From Aaosphaeria pasadenensis (lineage: Eukaryota > Ascomycota > Dothideomycetes > Pleosporales), in the NCBI GenBank assembly GCA_022813625.1, contig JAKLMB010000002.1:1612001-1676000 (forward strand): 64,000 nt of DNA, written 5' to 3'. This document shows positions 44,887-55,623 of this stretch, piece after piece. Positions within the stretch are counted from its first letter, which is position 1. Each line of letters opens with the position of its first letter. The translations under genes were made by a program, and so were the position numbers. The notes under the pieces are model-generated. The model saw only the letters and a program-made list of their open reading frames with translations, was not told where the DNA came from and made no database searches.

Positions 44887-46649
44887 AGCTCAAACTCACA
44901 ACCAAACCTCAGGGCGCGCCAGAGGGCGCACCCTCAGCAGCGTCACCTGCGAACGAAGCCCCCGGAGCAGTTCCCACGCCTGCAAGTGCTACAGGACCGA
45001 AGCTGAAGTTCAAGTTCGGCTCACAAGCATCCGCTTCGGCAGCACCGCCGGCGGTCCCATCCGCAGATGCGCCATCTACTGATGCTCCCAAGCCGAAGCG
45101 CAAGTACACGAAGAAGCCGAAACTGGACGAGAATGGGAACGTGATACCGCCTGCGCCGAAAGCGGCGCCGAAGCCCAAGAAGCGTCCGCTCGAGGAGGGA
45201 GACCGAGAGACGTCGCCAGTCGCGAAGCGCAAACCTAAGCCGACCGCGAAGAGCCTGGAGATGGCCCTCATAGACGACGAGCTGGAGGAGGAGCTCCAGG
45301 CTCCCGCACCTGCGCCTGCACCCGCGCCAAAGAAGATCGCACCCCCTGTTCGTGCTGGTTCGACGATCAAGCTCAAGATGAAGGGGGGCCAACCCACGAT
45401 CCAGAAGTCAAATACTACTTTGATCAAACTCAAAGGCGCGCACGGGAAACCGCCGTATAGACCTCCTGGTGTTGGTTATGATAGCGAGGCGGACGAAGCA
45501 GAGGAAGATCCGGCTATAGAATCACAGTTCGTACTGCGCATGCAACCTGGACCCGACTGCGACCTCCTCAGAAAGGCGATCGAGGAGAAGACGATTGGCA
45601 AGAGTGTGTCTCACGGTGGGCCGGGCGTACAGTTCAGGTTCTTCGACAGAGAAGGGCGACGGGCTACCGTCTTGATACAGGGGCGACTTTACGCAGCGTG
45701 CATGGTAGACCTACCTTGCGTGGTGGAATCCATGAAGAGCTGGAACAAGAAGGACTGGGTTAAGACAGCCGACGTGTGCCAAATGCTGCTCGTCCTGGGA
45801 CGCGTTACGAGTGAAGAGGAGGCCAAGAAGTTTGAAATACCTCGCGATATCAATACCTCGTCTCATCAATATCCACATGGCTTGACACCGCCAATGCACC
45901 ATGTTCGCAGGCGCCGTTTCCGCCCCCGAGTCAGTTATCATCGAATTGAACAAGTTGAGGCTGAGGTAAATGCCCTGCTGGAAACGGACCGCAAGGTCAG
46001 CCAATCAGGCGGACGAGCAGAATTCCAAGTCATCGATGCTGATAAGGCGGGCTCCTCGGAGGACGAGTCGTCAGACGAGGATGCGGAGGGCGAAGATGAT
46101 GATATGGTTGATGCACCAGAATATGTCGTGGAGACACCTGGCGGCGAAGAGCTCGAGGTGGATAATGCCCACTTGGAACAGATGCTGGCAGCTGGTTTCG
46201 AAGAGGAAGACGACGAGATGAGTGGTCTATTTGGCGGTGATGCGGGCGCAGGAGGCGAAGTCGAAGTAGACATAGGGACGCCTGCGACTGCCCACGACGT
46301 TGCCATGCACGCCCTTGGAGACCATGCCATACCTACGGTCGAGTCCAGTGCTCCGAGTCCGAATGCAGCGACCTCTGGGGATGATGACGATGACGACGAC
46401 GATGATGACGAGGGAGACACTGGTGATGACGGTGAAGTCGATGCTGAAGCAGCCGCCGAGCTCGCTGGTCGTGAGACACAACTGGCTGAGATCCAGGAAC
46501 TGGAACAGGAAATCGAGACCGCTCAATCTCAGTACAGTACGATCAACAACGTGCTTTACAAGCAGAGGTTGAAGACCAAGATCGACAGGTTGCGGACGGA
46601 TCTCAACCTCAAGAAAGCAGCGCTGGGCATCGAGGACGATGGGGATTAA
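44883..46649 (+). CDS. TAF7: TFIID subunit TAF7-like (TAFII55 domain)
   Basis: Subunit of TFIID that binds TAF1 in yeast and animals. Intronless, 588 aa. Residues 1-200 are Ala/Pro/Lys-rich, with repeated KLK motifs (MKLKLTTKP, GPKLKFKFG, STIKLKMKGG) and basic KKPKL patches. The TAFII55 N-terminal domain spans about 212-350: IESQFVLRMQPGPDCDLLRK, GVQFRFFDREGRRATVLIQG, YAACMVDLPCVVESMKSWNK, DWVKTADVCQMLLVLGRV and RRRRFRPRV. Then come Asp/Glu-rich stretches, including a ten-Asp run near 500, and a C-terminal coiled coil (about 529-581). The frame is open a further 70 codons upstream but lacks an ATG, so the start at 44883 is used. Confidence 0.92.
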   Translation: MKLKLTTKPQGAPEGAPSAASPANEAPGAVPTPASATGPKLKFKFGSQASASAAPPAVPSADAPSTDAPKPKRKYTKKPKLDENGNVIPPAPKAAPKPKKRPLEEGDRETSPVAKRKPKPTAKSLEMALIDDELEEELQAPAPAPAPAPKKIAPPVRAGSTIKLKMKGGQPTIQKSNTTLIKLKGAHGKPPYRPPGVGYDSEADEAEEDPAIESQFVLRMQPGPDCDLLRKAIEEKTIGKSVSHGGPGVQFRFFDREGRRATVLIQGRLYAACMVDLPCVVESMKSWNKKDWVKTADVCQMLLVLGRVTSEEEAKKFEIPRDINTSSHQYPHGLTPPMHHVRRRRFRPRVSYHRIEQVEAEVNALLETDRKVSQSGGRAEFQVIDADKAGSSEDESSDEDAEGEDDDMVDAPEYVVETPGGEELEVDNAHLEQMLAAGFEEEDDEMSGLFGGDAGAGGEVEVDIGTPATAHDVAMHALGDHAIPTVESSAPSPNAATSGDDDDDDDDDDEGDTGDDGEVDAEAAAELAGRETQLAEIQELEQEIETAQSQYSTINNVLYKQRLKTKIDRLRTDLNLKKAALGIEDDGD

Positions 46650-47141
46650 ACAACTTGCGTGAAGTAATATTGGTTTACTTCACTCAAAAAGGCGTTCTAC
46701 AGGTCAATTATTTCTACGTGATTCATCGTCGACATGGCGGATGTCATCAGCATTTGCAGGAGTTCCCGGATGGCAGTCCCGTAGACTGGTTCTTATTGCG
46801 ACCCCTATCCGTCGTATACATCAGTAGTACTTTCGTAGCATTTTAATTAAAGCCACTGATAATCATTCATTATTTACAACATGCGCGCATTCACAAAGGA
46901 ATATAGCTTTGAACAACTTAAACAAGTTGCCTCTCGATGTGTGGCTGTGGCTATCCCGCGGGGAGAAAATGAATGACTGGCGAATGACCTCATTAGTTTT
47001 AGTACTCAATGCTTTATTTATCATAAATATGGACGAACCAAAACCACCAATCTATATTTTCCACTCTCAACTTCACAGAGCTGTATTAAACCTAGCGGTT
47101 TCCCGTTCTATATTGCCAAACAATAAGTAAAGGAAATCACA
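46650..47141. other. intergenic, no gene supported
   Basis: AT-rich 490 bp with 3' sequence of TAF7 and the short promoter of the NAD(P)HX dehydratase. A 73-codon frame at 46909-47130 has no family features and ends just before the next start. Confidence 0.55.
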
Positions 47142-48232
47142 ATGGCTTCCGCGTCGAGGAAAGAGCTCTTGGGCAAGGTATACAAAATCATACCACCTAT
47201 GCTCGAGAGCTTCCACAAAGGTTAGCAATCAAGGCCCAGATTCCAGAGCTCTATTAATGAATCCCCAGGTCAATTGGGCCGCGTCGCTGTCATCGGCGGC
47301 AGCGAAGACTACACAGGTGCACCATACTTCTCCGCAATGGCATCTGCGAAGCTCGGATGCGACATGGTGAGCTCGCTGTTCCCCGCCACCAAACACCACC
47401 TGAACATCCTCACGATAGATCTAACCCACCACCACAGTCCCACGTGATATGTGAGCCCGGAGCTGGTGCGGTCATCAAGACCTACTCTCCAAACCTCATG
47501 GTGCACCCCTACATGCGACAATCGAAGAACCTCGCGCAGAACGAGTCCGTCGAATCCGTGGCTTCGGAGGTCGTCGGCATGCTCTCCCGGCTGCATGTCA
47601 TTGTCATCGGGCCTGGTCTCGGTCGCGACAAGCTCATGCAAGACACCTGCGCGCAGGTGATTCAAGAGGCTAGGAAGCAGGGGATCCCGTTCGTCCTGGA
47701 TGCCGATGGTTTGTTCCTGGCGCAAACTCGACCGGAGCTTGTCGATGGGTGCACGGAGTGTATCTTGACGCCTAATGTTGTGGAGTTCGGAAGATTGGCA
47801 AAGGCTAAGGGTGTCGATGTCAACGAGGGCGATCCTACTGAGTTGTGCTCTAAGCTTGCGAAGGCGTTCGGCGGCGTGACGATTGTTCAGAAGGGCGCGA
47901 AGGACTACATTTCAAATGGAAAACACACTCTTGTGTCTGATGGGGAAGGCGGGCTCAAGAGGAGTGGTGGACAAGGTGACACGCTGACGGGAAGTTTGGC
48001 CACATTGCTAGCTTATAGAAAGGCATATCACGACAAGATATGGGATCATGAAGGTGAAATGGACAGGAGCGAGACGTTGGCACTTGCTGCCTATGGAGGC
48101 AGTGCGGTCACAAGAGAGTGCTCGAGATTGGCCTTCAAGGAAAAAGGAAGGTCTTTGCAGGCTGCCGACTTGACTGAGCATGTGCATCAAGCTTTCTTGA
48201 ACACTATTGGGGAGCCAGGTAGCAAGTTGTAG
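47142..48232 (+). CDS. ATP-dependent (S)-NAD(P)H-hydrate dehydratase
   Basis: Metabolite-repair enzyme (YjeF C-terminal/NAXD family, ribokinase fold) that converts damaged (S)-NAD(P)HX back to NAD(P)H using ATP. Three exons, 47142-47220, 47269-47366 and 47438-48232, encode 323 aa, the usual eukaryotic length. Motifs seen: GRVAVIGGSEDYTGAPYFSA (N-terminal strand-loop, completed across intron 1), VIVIGPGLGRDKL, FVLDADGLFL, ILTPNVVEFGRL, GGVTIVQKGAKDYI and GGQGDTLTGSLATLLAY, which holds the catalytic Asp. The introns are 48 and 71 bp with GTTAGC and GTGAGC donors. The N-terminus begins MASASRKELLGKVYKIIPPM, without a clear mitochondrial presequence, so a cytosolic location is likely. Confidence 0.95.
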
Positions 48233-48546
48233 GTTGTGTTCTGGGTTGATCCGTTGAAACATTGAGTATATGAATCACGAAACCATTTGACGATGCTATG
48301 ATCTTCCAGAATAATTCCTATTGATGACTGGTTCTGTGTGGGAATATTATTAATGCTCAAGTGCGATCAATCAGTGCAGATTGATATAGAGCATGTACAG
48401 TGTAGGAGGCACAATTCGGGTCATGCGTAAGTCACAAGTGTACATGGCCACGATGATGTATTTGAAATGATTTTTTCGAAATTGCCTATGTAACCTAAAT
48501 ATTGCCTCTACATGTCCATAAACGCCTATGCGATGACTTCCTGATA
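48233..48546. other. short convergent spacer
   Basis: About 310 bp between the 3' ends of the dehydratase and DPAP genes; AT-rich, with no coding signal. Confidence 0.6.
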
Positions 48547-51345
48547 TCATCGTCTCTTGTCTTTGCCTTCGGATTGTGCTTTGGGCACTGCGTTATCGAT
48601 TCGCAGCCACTCTCCATTGAATGCATTGATCAGCCATGAACTTAATTCTAATAACCCATATTAGCATTTGTGACCAAGCTCGAATGCACGTGAGGGGATC
48701 TACTTACTGTCATAGACGATCCTGTTAGCGTTATGGAAATAGATGCTATGGTCGGAGTCTGGGAACACATGTACATCATAGTTTTCGATGTTTCCCATGT
48801 CGAGTTTGTCGAGCAAAGTAAGCGTATTCTGCATGTGGACATTGTCGTCTGCAACGCCATGCATGACTAGGAAGCGTACATTCTTCGAGAGGCCATCGAC
48901 ATCGCTGATGGTAGAGTTATCATAACCTTCGACATTGTTCTGCGGCGTGTGCATGTAGCGCTCCGTGTATATGGAATCGTAGAAACGCCAATCTGTGACA
49001 GGCGCGACGGCCATGCCGTACTTGAACGTCTCCCCGCGGTCAGTTTCAAGCGTCTTGAGGGTTTGGAATCCACCGTAGCTCCAGCCCCAGATCGCCATGC
49101 GCTCCTCATCGACGTATTTCTTCTTTGCGAATAGCTTTGCGACGGCAATTTGGTCATGAGCCTCCCAGTATCCGATATTGCCCCTGGTAATGCATCGAAG
49201 TTTGCGACCAAGGAAACCGGTGCCTCGGCCATCGACTGTTACGACGATATACCCTAGGCTTGACGCAACATACGATTGGAAGTCAACCGTAAACTTCTTG
49301 TCCACAGTCTGTGAACCTGGCCCGCTGTACTGGTAGAAAAGTACTGGATACTTCTTCTTCTCGCTGAAATGTGGCGGTCGACGTTCCAAAACATTGAGTT
49401 TGAAGCCGTCGATTTCGATTTCCTGATAGTTGAGGATAGGTAGCTCATGTGCCCGGACGAATCTCTCGAGGTCTCTGTTCTCTTCGAGGACTTTCTCGTA
49501 CTTGTCTTTTGCGGACGGCGTGCTAACGATCTTCTGCCATGGAATACCCGGCCCTTTGTAGGTGATCAGAGCAAAGCCACCACTGGTTGAGAAGTCGGCT
49601 CCATAGTAACCAGGCTTGTTGTTTTCGATGACTTCTTTTCGCCCAGTGCCATCGAGTTTGACGACGTAGGGGTGCCTCTCGATGGAGCTGCGTTCGGTGG
49701 ATATGTAATAGACCAGGTTGTTGTTCAAATCTATAGCAGAAGGAGCTTCGACGACCTCCCACTCACCTTGAGTGAGAACAACTGGTTCGGAACTGTTCAG
49801 TGGAGTAAAGTAGCCAATGTGATCATATCCTTGATGAATGATGGTGTCGATATATCCATCATGATCACGGCCCTTGGATGGGTCAGCAGGAACAAACTTG
49901 GTCCTCTGTGAGACCTCAAACCAGCCTCCATCGAGTGCCTGGACGTCTTCTGTTCTGACAGTCCTCCCAGTACGGGTCGTGACATCCATTAGAACTACTT
50001 TGAGGACATCGCTTTCGCGATTTGTTTCTCTGACCAGGACCTGTTTGCTCTTGCCTGCCCAAATTATCTCAGTGATGAGACGATCGTCATCCTTGAAATC
50101 GTCTTCGATGCCAACGGTGAAGACCTCTCCTTTGGCAACGTCATAGAATTGTAGAGTTACGATGGGGTTAGGTGCTCCGGCTTTAGGGTACTTGATGTCC
50201 CGTACCTCAGGATAGTTTTCCTCGCCCTCCTTCGGTTTGTTACCGCTAGGACGGGACATAAAGTACTGAACTGGGAAGGTTGGCACACGCGATTCATCGG
50301 TCCGCAAGAACGCAATATATTCGCCATCTTCGGACCACCATGTGGCGCTATTCCCCTGGAAGACCTCCTCCTCGTACACCCAGTCAGGAACGCCGTAGAA
50401 AAGTTCGGAACCACCGTCTTGAGTGATTTTGACGACACGGTCAGAATCCAAGCGTCGGAGATACATGTTGTTGTCCCGTGTGAAAACAATGGCATCTGAT
50501 TGCGGGGACCATGACGCCAATTGAATGATACGGTCCGGGTTCTCTGGATCCAAAGGCTGAGCTTTCTGGGTCGCTACATCAAATATCCAGTATAGACCGG
50601 TATAAGAATGACGCCAATTCCTCTGTTTCTCGGACAGAACCAGGACTTTCTTGAAATCTTTGCTAGGCCAGACTTCGCTTGGGTAGATGAACTTTTCGCC
50701 CACATAAAAGGTCGATGTCTTCATCAAGACTGTCTTGCTCCCCGTTGCCTTCACGTTTCCTTTGTTCCTGATATCTTCAACAACGAGATAGTCGGATCCA
50801 GGGGCACCTGTTTCCAGCAGCAGACCGTCCTGTCCATCCGGTCCGGCAATCCAGGATACGCTCTGCATGGATGGGTACCATTGTCCCGTAAGGACACTGT
50901 CTAGTGTGACTTTCTTCCCGGAGCCCTTGGTGGAGCTTGCCAACGGGTCGTGGGGACGGCTAGATGCATGCTTATAACTTCCACCCATCAAGAAAGTTGC
51001 GAGCGCAAGCGCCCAACCGACAACGCATATTGTCCCTACAATCCAGAGCAGCCGGCGCGCCTTCTTATCCACGGGTTGTAATTCTGGATATTTCCCGTCT
51101 TCGACGTCGAATGCCTCTCGATCGGTGCTACGGCCTCCGCTATCATCGTCGCGATACTTCTCGTTCAGGTTCGATCGAGGTGCGCTGCTGGCTGCCGCAT
51201 CATCGTTTATGTGCTCCAGTACAAGCGAAGTGGTCGAGATGGAGGAAATAGACCCTGCTGAATCGTCCTCTGAGTTGCGCGCTGCGGCACCGGTCCGCGT
51301 GAGAGGCTCCATTTCCTCGTCGTTCATGGCGCGCTCGCGTGGCAT
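48547..51345 (-). CDS. dapB: dipeptidyl aminopeptidase B (DPP IV family, S9B)
   Basis: Type II membrane serine exopeptidase that removes N-terminal X-Pro/X-Ala dipeptides, located in the vacuole or Golgi in yeasts (DAP2/STE13). Two exons, 51345-48708 and 48647-48547, joined by a 60-bp intron, give 912 aa. The cytosolic tail is residues 1-97; the signal anchor is RLLWIVGTICVVGWALALAT (98-121). A beta-propeller follows, including the DWVYEEEVFQGNSATWWSED block with the paired Glu that binds the substrate N-terminus. The alpha/beta-hydrolase domain has GWSYGG (Ser nucleophile), HGVADDNVH (Asp) and PDSDHSI (His). The last exon supplies the conserved end LSSWLINAFNGEW. All catalytic residues are present. 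A second in-frame Met lies at residue 7. Confidence 0.95.
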
Positions 51346-52189
51346 CGTGGCAATGGAAGGTAATAACTACAGGCGCAGAAGATTCAGGTCATTGTAGAGC
51401 TATTAAACAACAGGGAGATATTCGGATCCCACTTTCGTTGCCCGGAGCGTTCGTGTTGGCTTGAGATGTAGATCCCGGCGTTAATGTTAGGTGTCGTGGC
51501 GAGACACTTTAAGCCTCCGATCCAAAACGAGATATGTCCAGGCGATCAATAGAATCAAAGCGCTTCCCGCCAGGCACTCTGGACAACGATCGAACGAAAT
51601 TGAAGATAGAAATTGGAGACTTCTTATAGAATCCTAATCTTGACATTTAATATCCTATTTACATTTTTTTGTCTTTTTCAACCTTGGCTTTACCTAGTGA
51701 AGGTACATACATCAGACTTGTTGTTCCCAGAACAAAGAAAGTCCCTCTCAATAATAGACAAGTCTCTATTCAAAACCGTAAATGGAAGCTGGTATAATTT
51801 ATTCATGGTCTCTTTAACTATTAGAGAACATCCTACTTGTAGCCCAAAGCCCCCAAACCCACAAGACATAACGGTGGGGCACATTGTGTCTATTGTCTTG
51901 CTCTGTGCGATTCACGCAGAAAAAGCTCAAAGATTTCCCAAACCGGGAATTTGAATCCAGAATCTGTTACTCAAGATTGACCCAACCAATATAAATCTGA
52001 GGCTGGGCCACTAACGCTCCTTCGAGATGTGTTTGGCTCGTTTCTTGGCCCCAATCAGCTTTAGCTGCATGGAACAATTGAACTTGAGGTATATCATTTG
52101 CTTTCCCATGGTGCGAACCGATGATGGCTCAAATTTGCCATTGCTCCAATGGACAAGACTTACTCCGTGCTCGAACCCTCTTCAGTCTC
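51346..52189. other. intergenic, no gene supported
   Basis: About 840 bp between the DPAP start and the RPB7 stop. AT-rich; a 113-codon plus-strand frame at 51613-51954 lacks protein features. Confidence 0.55.
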
Positions 52190-52858
52190 CTACGACTGTA
52201 GTGGGCCTAGGTAATCCTAGAAACATCGCTTTAGCATGGATCACGATACATCATGTAGTTTAGGTGTTACCTCTTTGATAGTTCCGATCGCATACATCCT
52301 ATCCACCTCTGTCCTGAGACCCTTGATCTTGATGCGTATGTTGGCACCCTTCTCTATGACCTGATCACCATTGTCCGTCCACTGAGGTGGTGTTGCGTTC
52401 GAGTCGAAGTTGATCTCAGATGGAATCATCTACATCGGTCAGTCACTTGAAAATGTATGCGCAAAACAGGGGTCATACGGCTCGGCCAACAAATGCCTGC
52501 AGTGAACCACAATCAACGAAGAATCCAGAACCTATGACGGAGGTAACGACGCCATCGACCTGGTACATGTGAGTCAAGCACTTGCTTCGAATCGCGCCGC
52601 GAGACATACCACCTCCCCCTTATATGGCCTCCATACAATGGCCTTGTAATGTACGGTGTACTCTGCCGAACCTGATCCGGGTATCACTTGGCCCTCAGAG
52701 ATGTCGAAGTTGTCCAGGATGCAGACGATCGTGAATTTGCCAGTGTTTGAACCCTCCTCTTTGGTCAACAATTCACGGTGGATATGGGAGCGAATAAGCG
52801 GTCCGAAGTAAGAAGGATGAAGTTGAATAATCTTTTCGAGCTCTTTCAGAAAGAACAT
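52190..52858 (-). CDS. RPB7: RNA polymerase II subunit RPB7
   Basis: Stalk subunit that, with RPB4, forms the detachable heterodimer of RNA polymerase II and binds nascent RNA. Four exons, 52858-52610, 52559-52479, 52429-52271 and 52216-52190, give 171 aa, the same as the yeast protein. The N-terminal RNP-like domain starts MFFLKELEKIIQLHPSYFGP and continues to WRPYKGEV. The S1/OB domain starts VDGVVTSVIGSGFFVDCGSL and includes MIPSEINFDSNATPPQW and YAIGTIKE. The last exon is only 27 nt and encodes DYLGPLQS plus stop, matching the conserved family end. The introns are 50, 49 and 54 bp. Retention of the last intron would replace the end by nine unrelated residues. It is divergent from MPO1. 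Confidence 0.95.
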
Positions 52859-53584
52859 GGCGAATCTAGGTTTGGGCACTGAAGCCTGTCTCAAAAGCGT
52901 TTGGTTGATATACGCGATTCGCGCGTGTCCAGGCTACTACGAACTTCCCAAACTCCTGCCTCCTCCTCAATGCGCAAGCCCTGATAGCGAACGAATGGGC
53001 GACTCTAAAAAGCTGAGAATGATATCCTTTGATCACCCCGACGAAGACCACCGAAACAAAGCTGGGAGGGATTGCGCGCGCGATTGCTCGTTATGGTTCG
53101 CTTGGTCGCTGCGGTTTCTTTCGTTTCGGATGGTGAGGATGAAGCGATGTCGCGAGGAGCGAAATTTCACTCGTTTATCCAGCGCCGACTCTCCCTGCCA
53201 CAGAAGTTAGAGAGTCACGTCTTTAAGGTTGCGATGAGACTGTGCTGGATTTCCAAAAGCACGGAGAGCTCAAAGGGCTCCTTGAACGAGATCTTGGGCA
53301 CGGGCCACTGCGGTAAAATTGTCGCCGACTGCCGATCCCCAGCATGTGCAACAAGAAGCGTCAACACCCGCGTAAGATCGCACAGCAACCGTCGTGATAC
53401 ACGTCACATTTCTTGTCCGCTTTCCTTCACAGCGCTGTCCCTTCGCCCTTGATCCTTCTTTCCCTTAGAGACAGCGTTTGTGCTTTGTTACCCCAGATCA
53501 TATTAAAGACATGCCTTCAATGGTTCTGTTTTGGTAATCTACCACCCCTTTGTCTTGCTATTCAAAAGCCGCATATCAACTACC
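52859..53584. other. divergent promoter region RPB7 / MPO1
   Basis: 726 bp between two divergent start codons. No open frame with coding character. The right third is T/C-rich, as expected for the MPO1 leader. Confidence 0.55.
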
Positions 53585-54296
53585 ATGTCCCTCAATCTGG
53601 AGAAGCAGTTGCTCTTTGTAAGTTCACGGAAGCTGTTTTATCTGTTTCCGGTATGCTAACTTTGTCATAGTATGGTGCATATCACCACAATGCTGTAAGT
53701 ATCCGATAATTCCGGCATGAATATCGTTTCTCGCTGATGGGGTTCGCTTGAAAAGGTCAACGTGGGCATACACATTGCCTGTGTGCCGGTCATCATGTTG
53801 ACCTTCTTTGTTCTTGTAAGTGCGTCGTCTGGCTGCTTGATCGACTGTGCTGATAGGACTATAGCTCTCTAATACACCCTCGGTACCTCTCCCTCCGTGG
53901 CTCTCAATACCAAATCTCCCATTGAACATCACAACTGTTGGAGGCGTGCTATATTCGACTTTGTATGTCCTCATGGAACCCGTCGCAGGGGGTCTTTATG
54001 CGCCCATAATTATCGGAGGAACTGCATGGGCCAACCACCTCACCGCAACTTACGGAGCCTCGGCGAACTACTGGGCAGGGGGGATAAACTTTGTATGCTG
54101 GATTGCTCAATTTGTCGGTCACGGAAAGTTCGAGAAGAGAGCACCTGCGCTCCTTGACAATCTGGTGCAGGCGCTCTTTCTTGCACCTTTCTTTGTCTGG
54201 TTCGAAATCTTGTTCTTCCTCGGATACCGCCCGGACCTCAAGCGTCGTGTTGACGAATCTGTTGAGCAGGAGATCAAGAAACTCAACACTAAATAG
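53585..54296 (+). CDS. MPO1: MPO1-like 2-hydroxy fatty acid dioxygenase (DUF962)
   Basis: Endoplasmic reticulum membrane protein of the YGL010W/DUF962 family. Yeast Mpo1 is an Fe(II) dioxygenase that shortens 2-hydroxy fatty acids during phytosphingosine breakdown. Four exons, 53585-53617, 53671-53694, 53756-53815 and 53865-54296, give 182 aa; exon 2 is only 24 nt (YGAYHHNA). Conserved histidines are visible in YGAYHHNAVNVGIHIACVPV, made from exons 2 and 3, and in QFVGHGKFEKRAPALLDNLV. Four hydrophobic segments include VPVIMLTFFVL, VGGVLYSTLYVL and ALFLAPFFVWFEILFFLGY. All splices are in phase 0. The identification rests on the His pattern and length. Confidence 0.93.
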
Positions 54297-55623
54297 GGCA
54301 AGGAACGGCAGTTTTCAGGCCACTACTGAGTTCTGTCCACATTCACGATGCCATCATTGATGAAGCAAAAGATTCGAGTTGGCGTGGGGTTTCATACGAA
54401 TGATTCTGGAAGATATGTAGCTTCCGCACCGGCTCCAATGGGAAGAGAAAGATCATCTGAGTCTAGGTATACTTGTAGCTTCAAGTGTGCTACAGTAGTA
54501 TGGAGACAAGAGGCGGCTTTATAAGATGTAGAGTGGAGATGTCGATCTAGAGCATATTTTTATACCATCGTACATAGGTTGGACACCTCGGATTTCACAA
54601 TTGCAATGACTGGAGATTCGTGTCCATGGGAAATGCAAGTTCAAGAATGCAACGTATTTTTGAACTGGGTCAGAGGGATTAGATGGATGCAAAGTAGGCG
54701 GCATTGCTGTACCGTAATTATTTGTAGGCTTTGCTGGGAATTTATGAAGCTAGTAAATACACATACTGTTCACGCACCAGATTTGGAGTCTCTTGTGTCA
54801 TGTTTCAGAAGATTTATACTTGTACTATTTTAACAATCACGAGCTCTTGGGTAAATTTAGGAGTCCTGAAAGGCAGCCCTTCTAGAAAGTCGTATTCGAT
54901 CCAGTTCTCCATATCCCACTACTCGATGAGTGGCATCATGTTAGCTTGACGGACATGTGTACTCGATACAACATGGTTTGAAGCTATGGATAGAGGAAAA
55001 TACAGCTGTATGCATCTGGATATGCACTGATTCTACTTCTACCTCATGCAATCATCTGAATACATGGTTCAAGTTTATCATGATCTCGTTTTGGCCATGC
55101 TGCATTTTTCCTACGCATGTATTTCAAGAGCATGAAACTTAGCTTAGAGTATCGATCAAGAGAGACACCATCTGCAATTGAACCATTGAATAGCATATTC
55201 ACCGAAATGTTATGTATGAAAATGAAATGTTGAGAGCTTCACTACCTTCTCTTAAGCCATTTGCACAAGAATGACTGCTATATATGAGTACATGGAATGT
55301 TGCCGCGATTGGGAAAAGGGAGACACTATTTGATTGCAATTGATAAGTAGTAGAGTGAATTGATTTAATGATAAAACATTTGTACCGATAACTTGCCAAA
55401 GTTGATGTGCTGGTGTGGGCATTTAGCGCTCGCCCGCGAAGTTAGGCTTTGGGAGCTTACCTAAGGAAAAGGTCTGTGCCTTCCTGTTTTCCTTCGCTCC
55501 CTCAACCGGCACCCTCAAGGCCTCTCTCCTAGACATCGCCTTCACCACCCATCTCCCCTCTTTCTCCTGCATCAATATCAATTGATCGCAGAGCTATCCG
55601 AATAGCTTCTTCGGACCATCAGA
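54297..55623. other. intergenic, no gene supported
   Basis: 1.3 kb AT-rich spacer between MPO1 and ATP1, with the last 200 bp CT-rich as in a strong promoter. No coding signal is seen. Confidence 0.55.

Noticed and set aside
51945..51965. T-arm-like sequence suggesting a minus-strand tRNA
   Set aside because: The TTCAAAT loop is not flanked by a pairing stem and no acceptor or anticodon arm can be folded around it.
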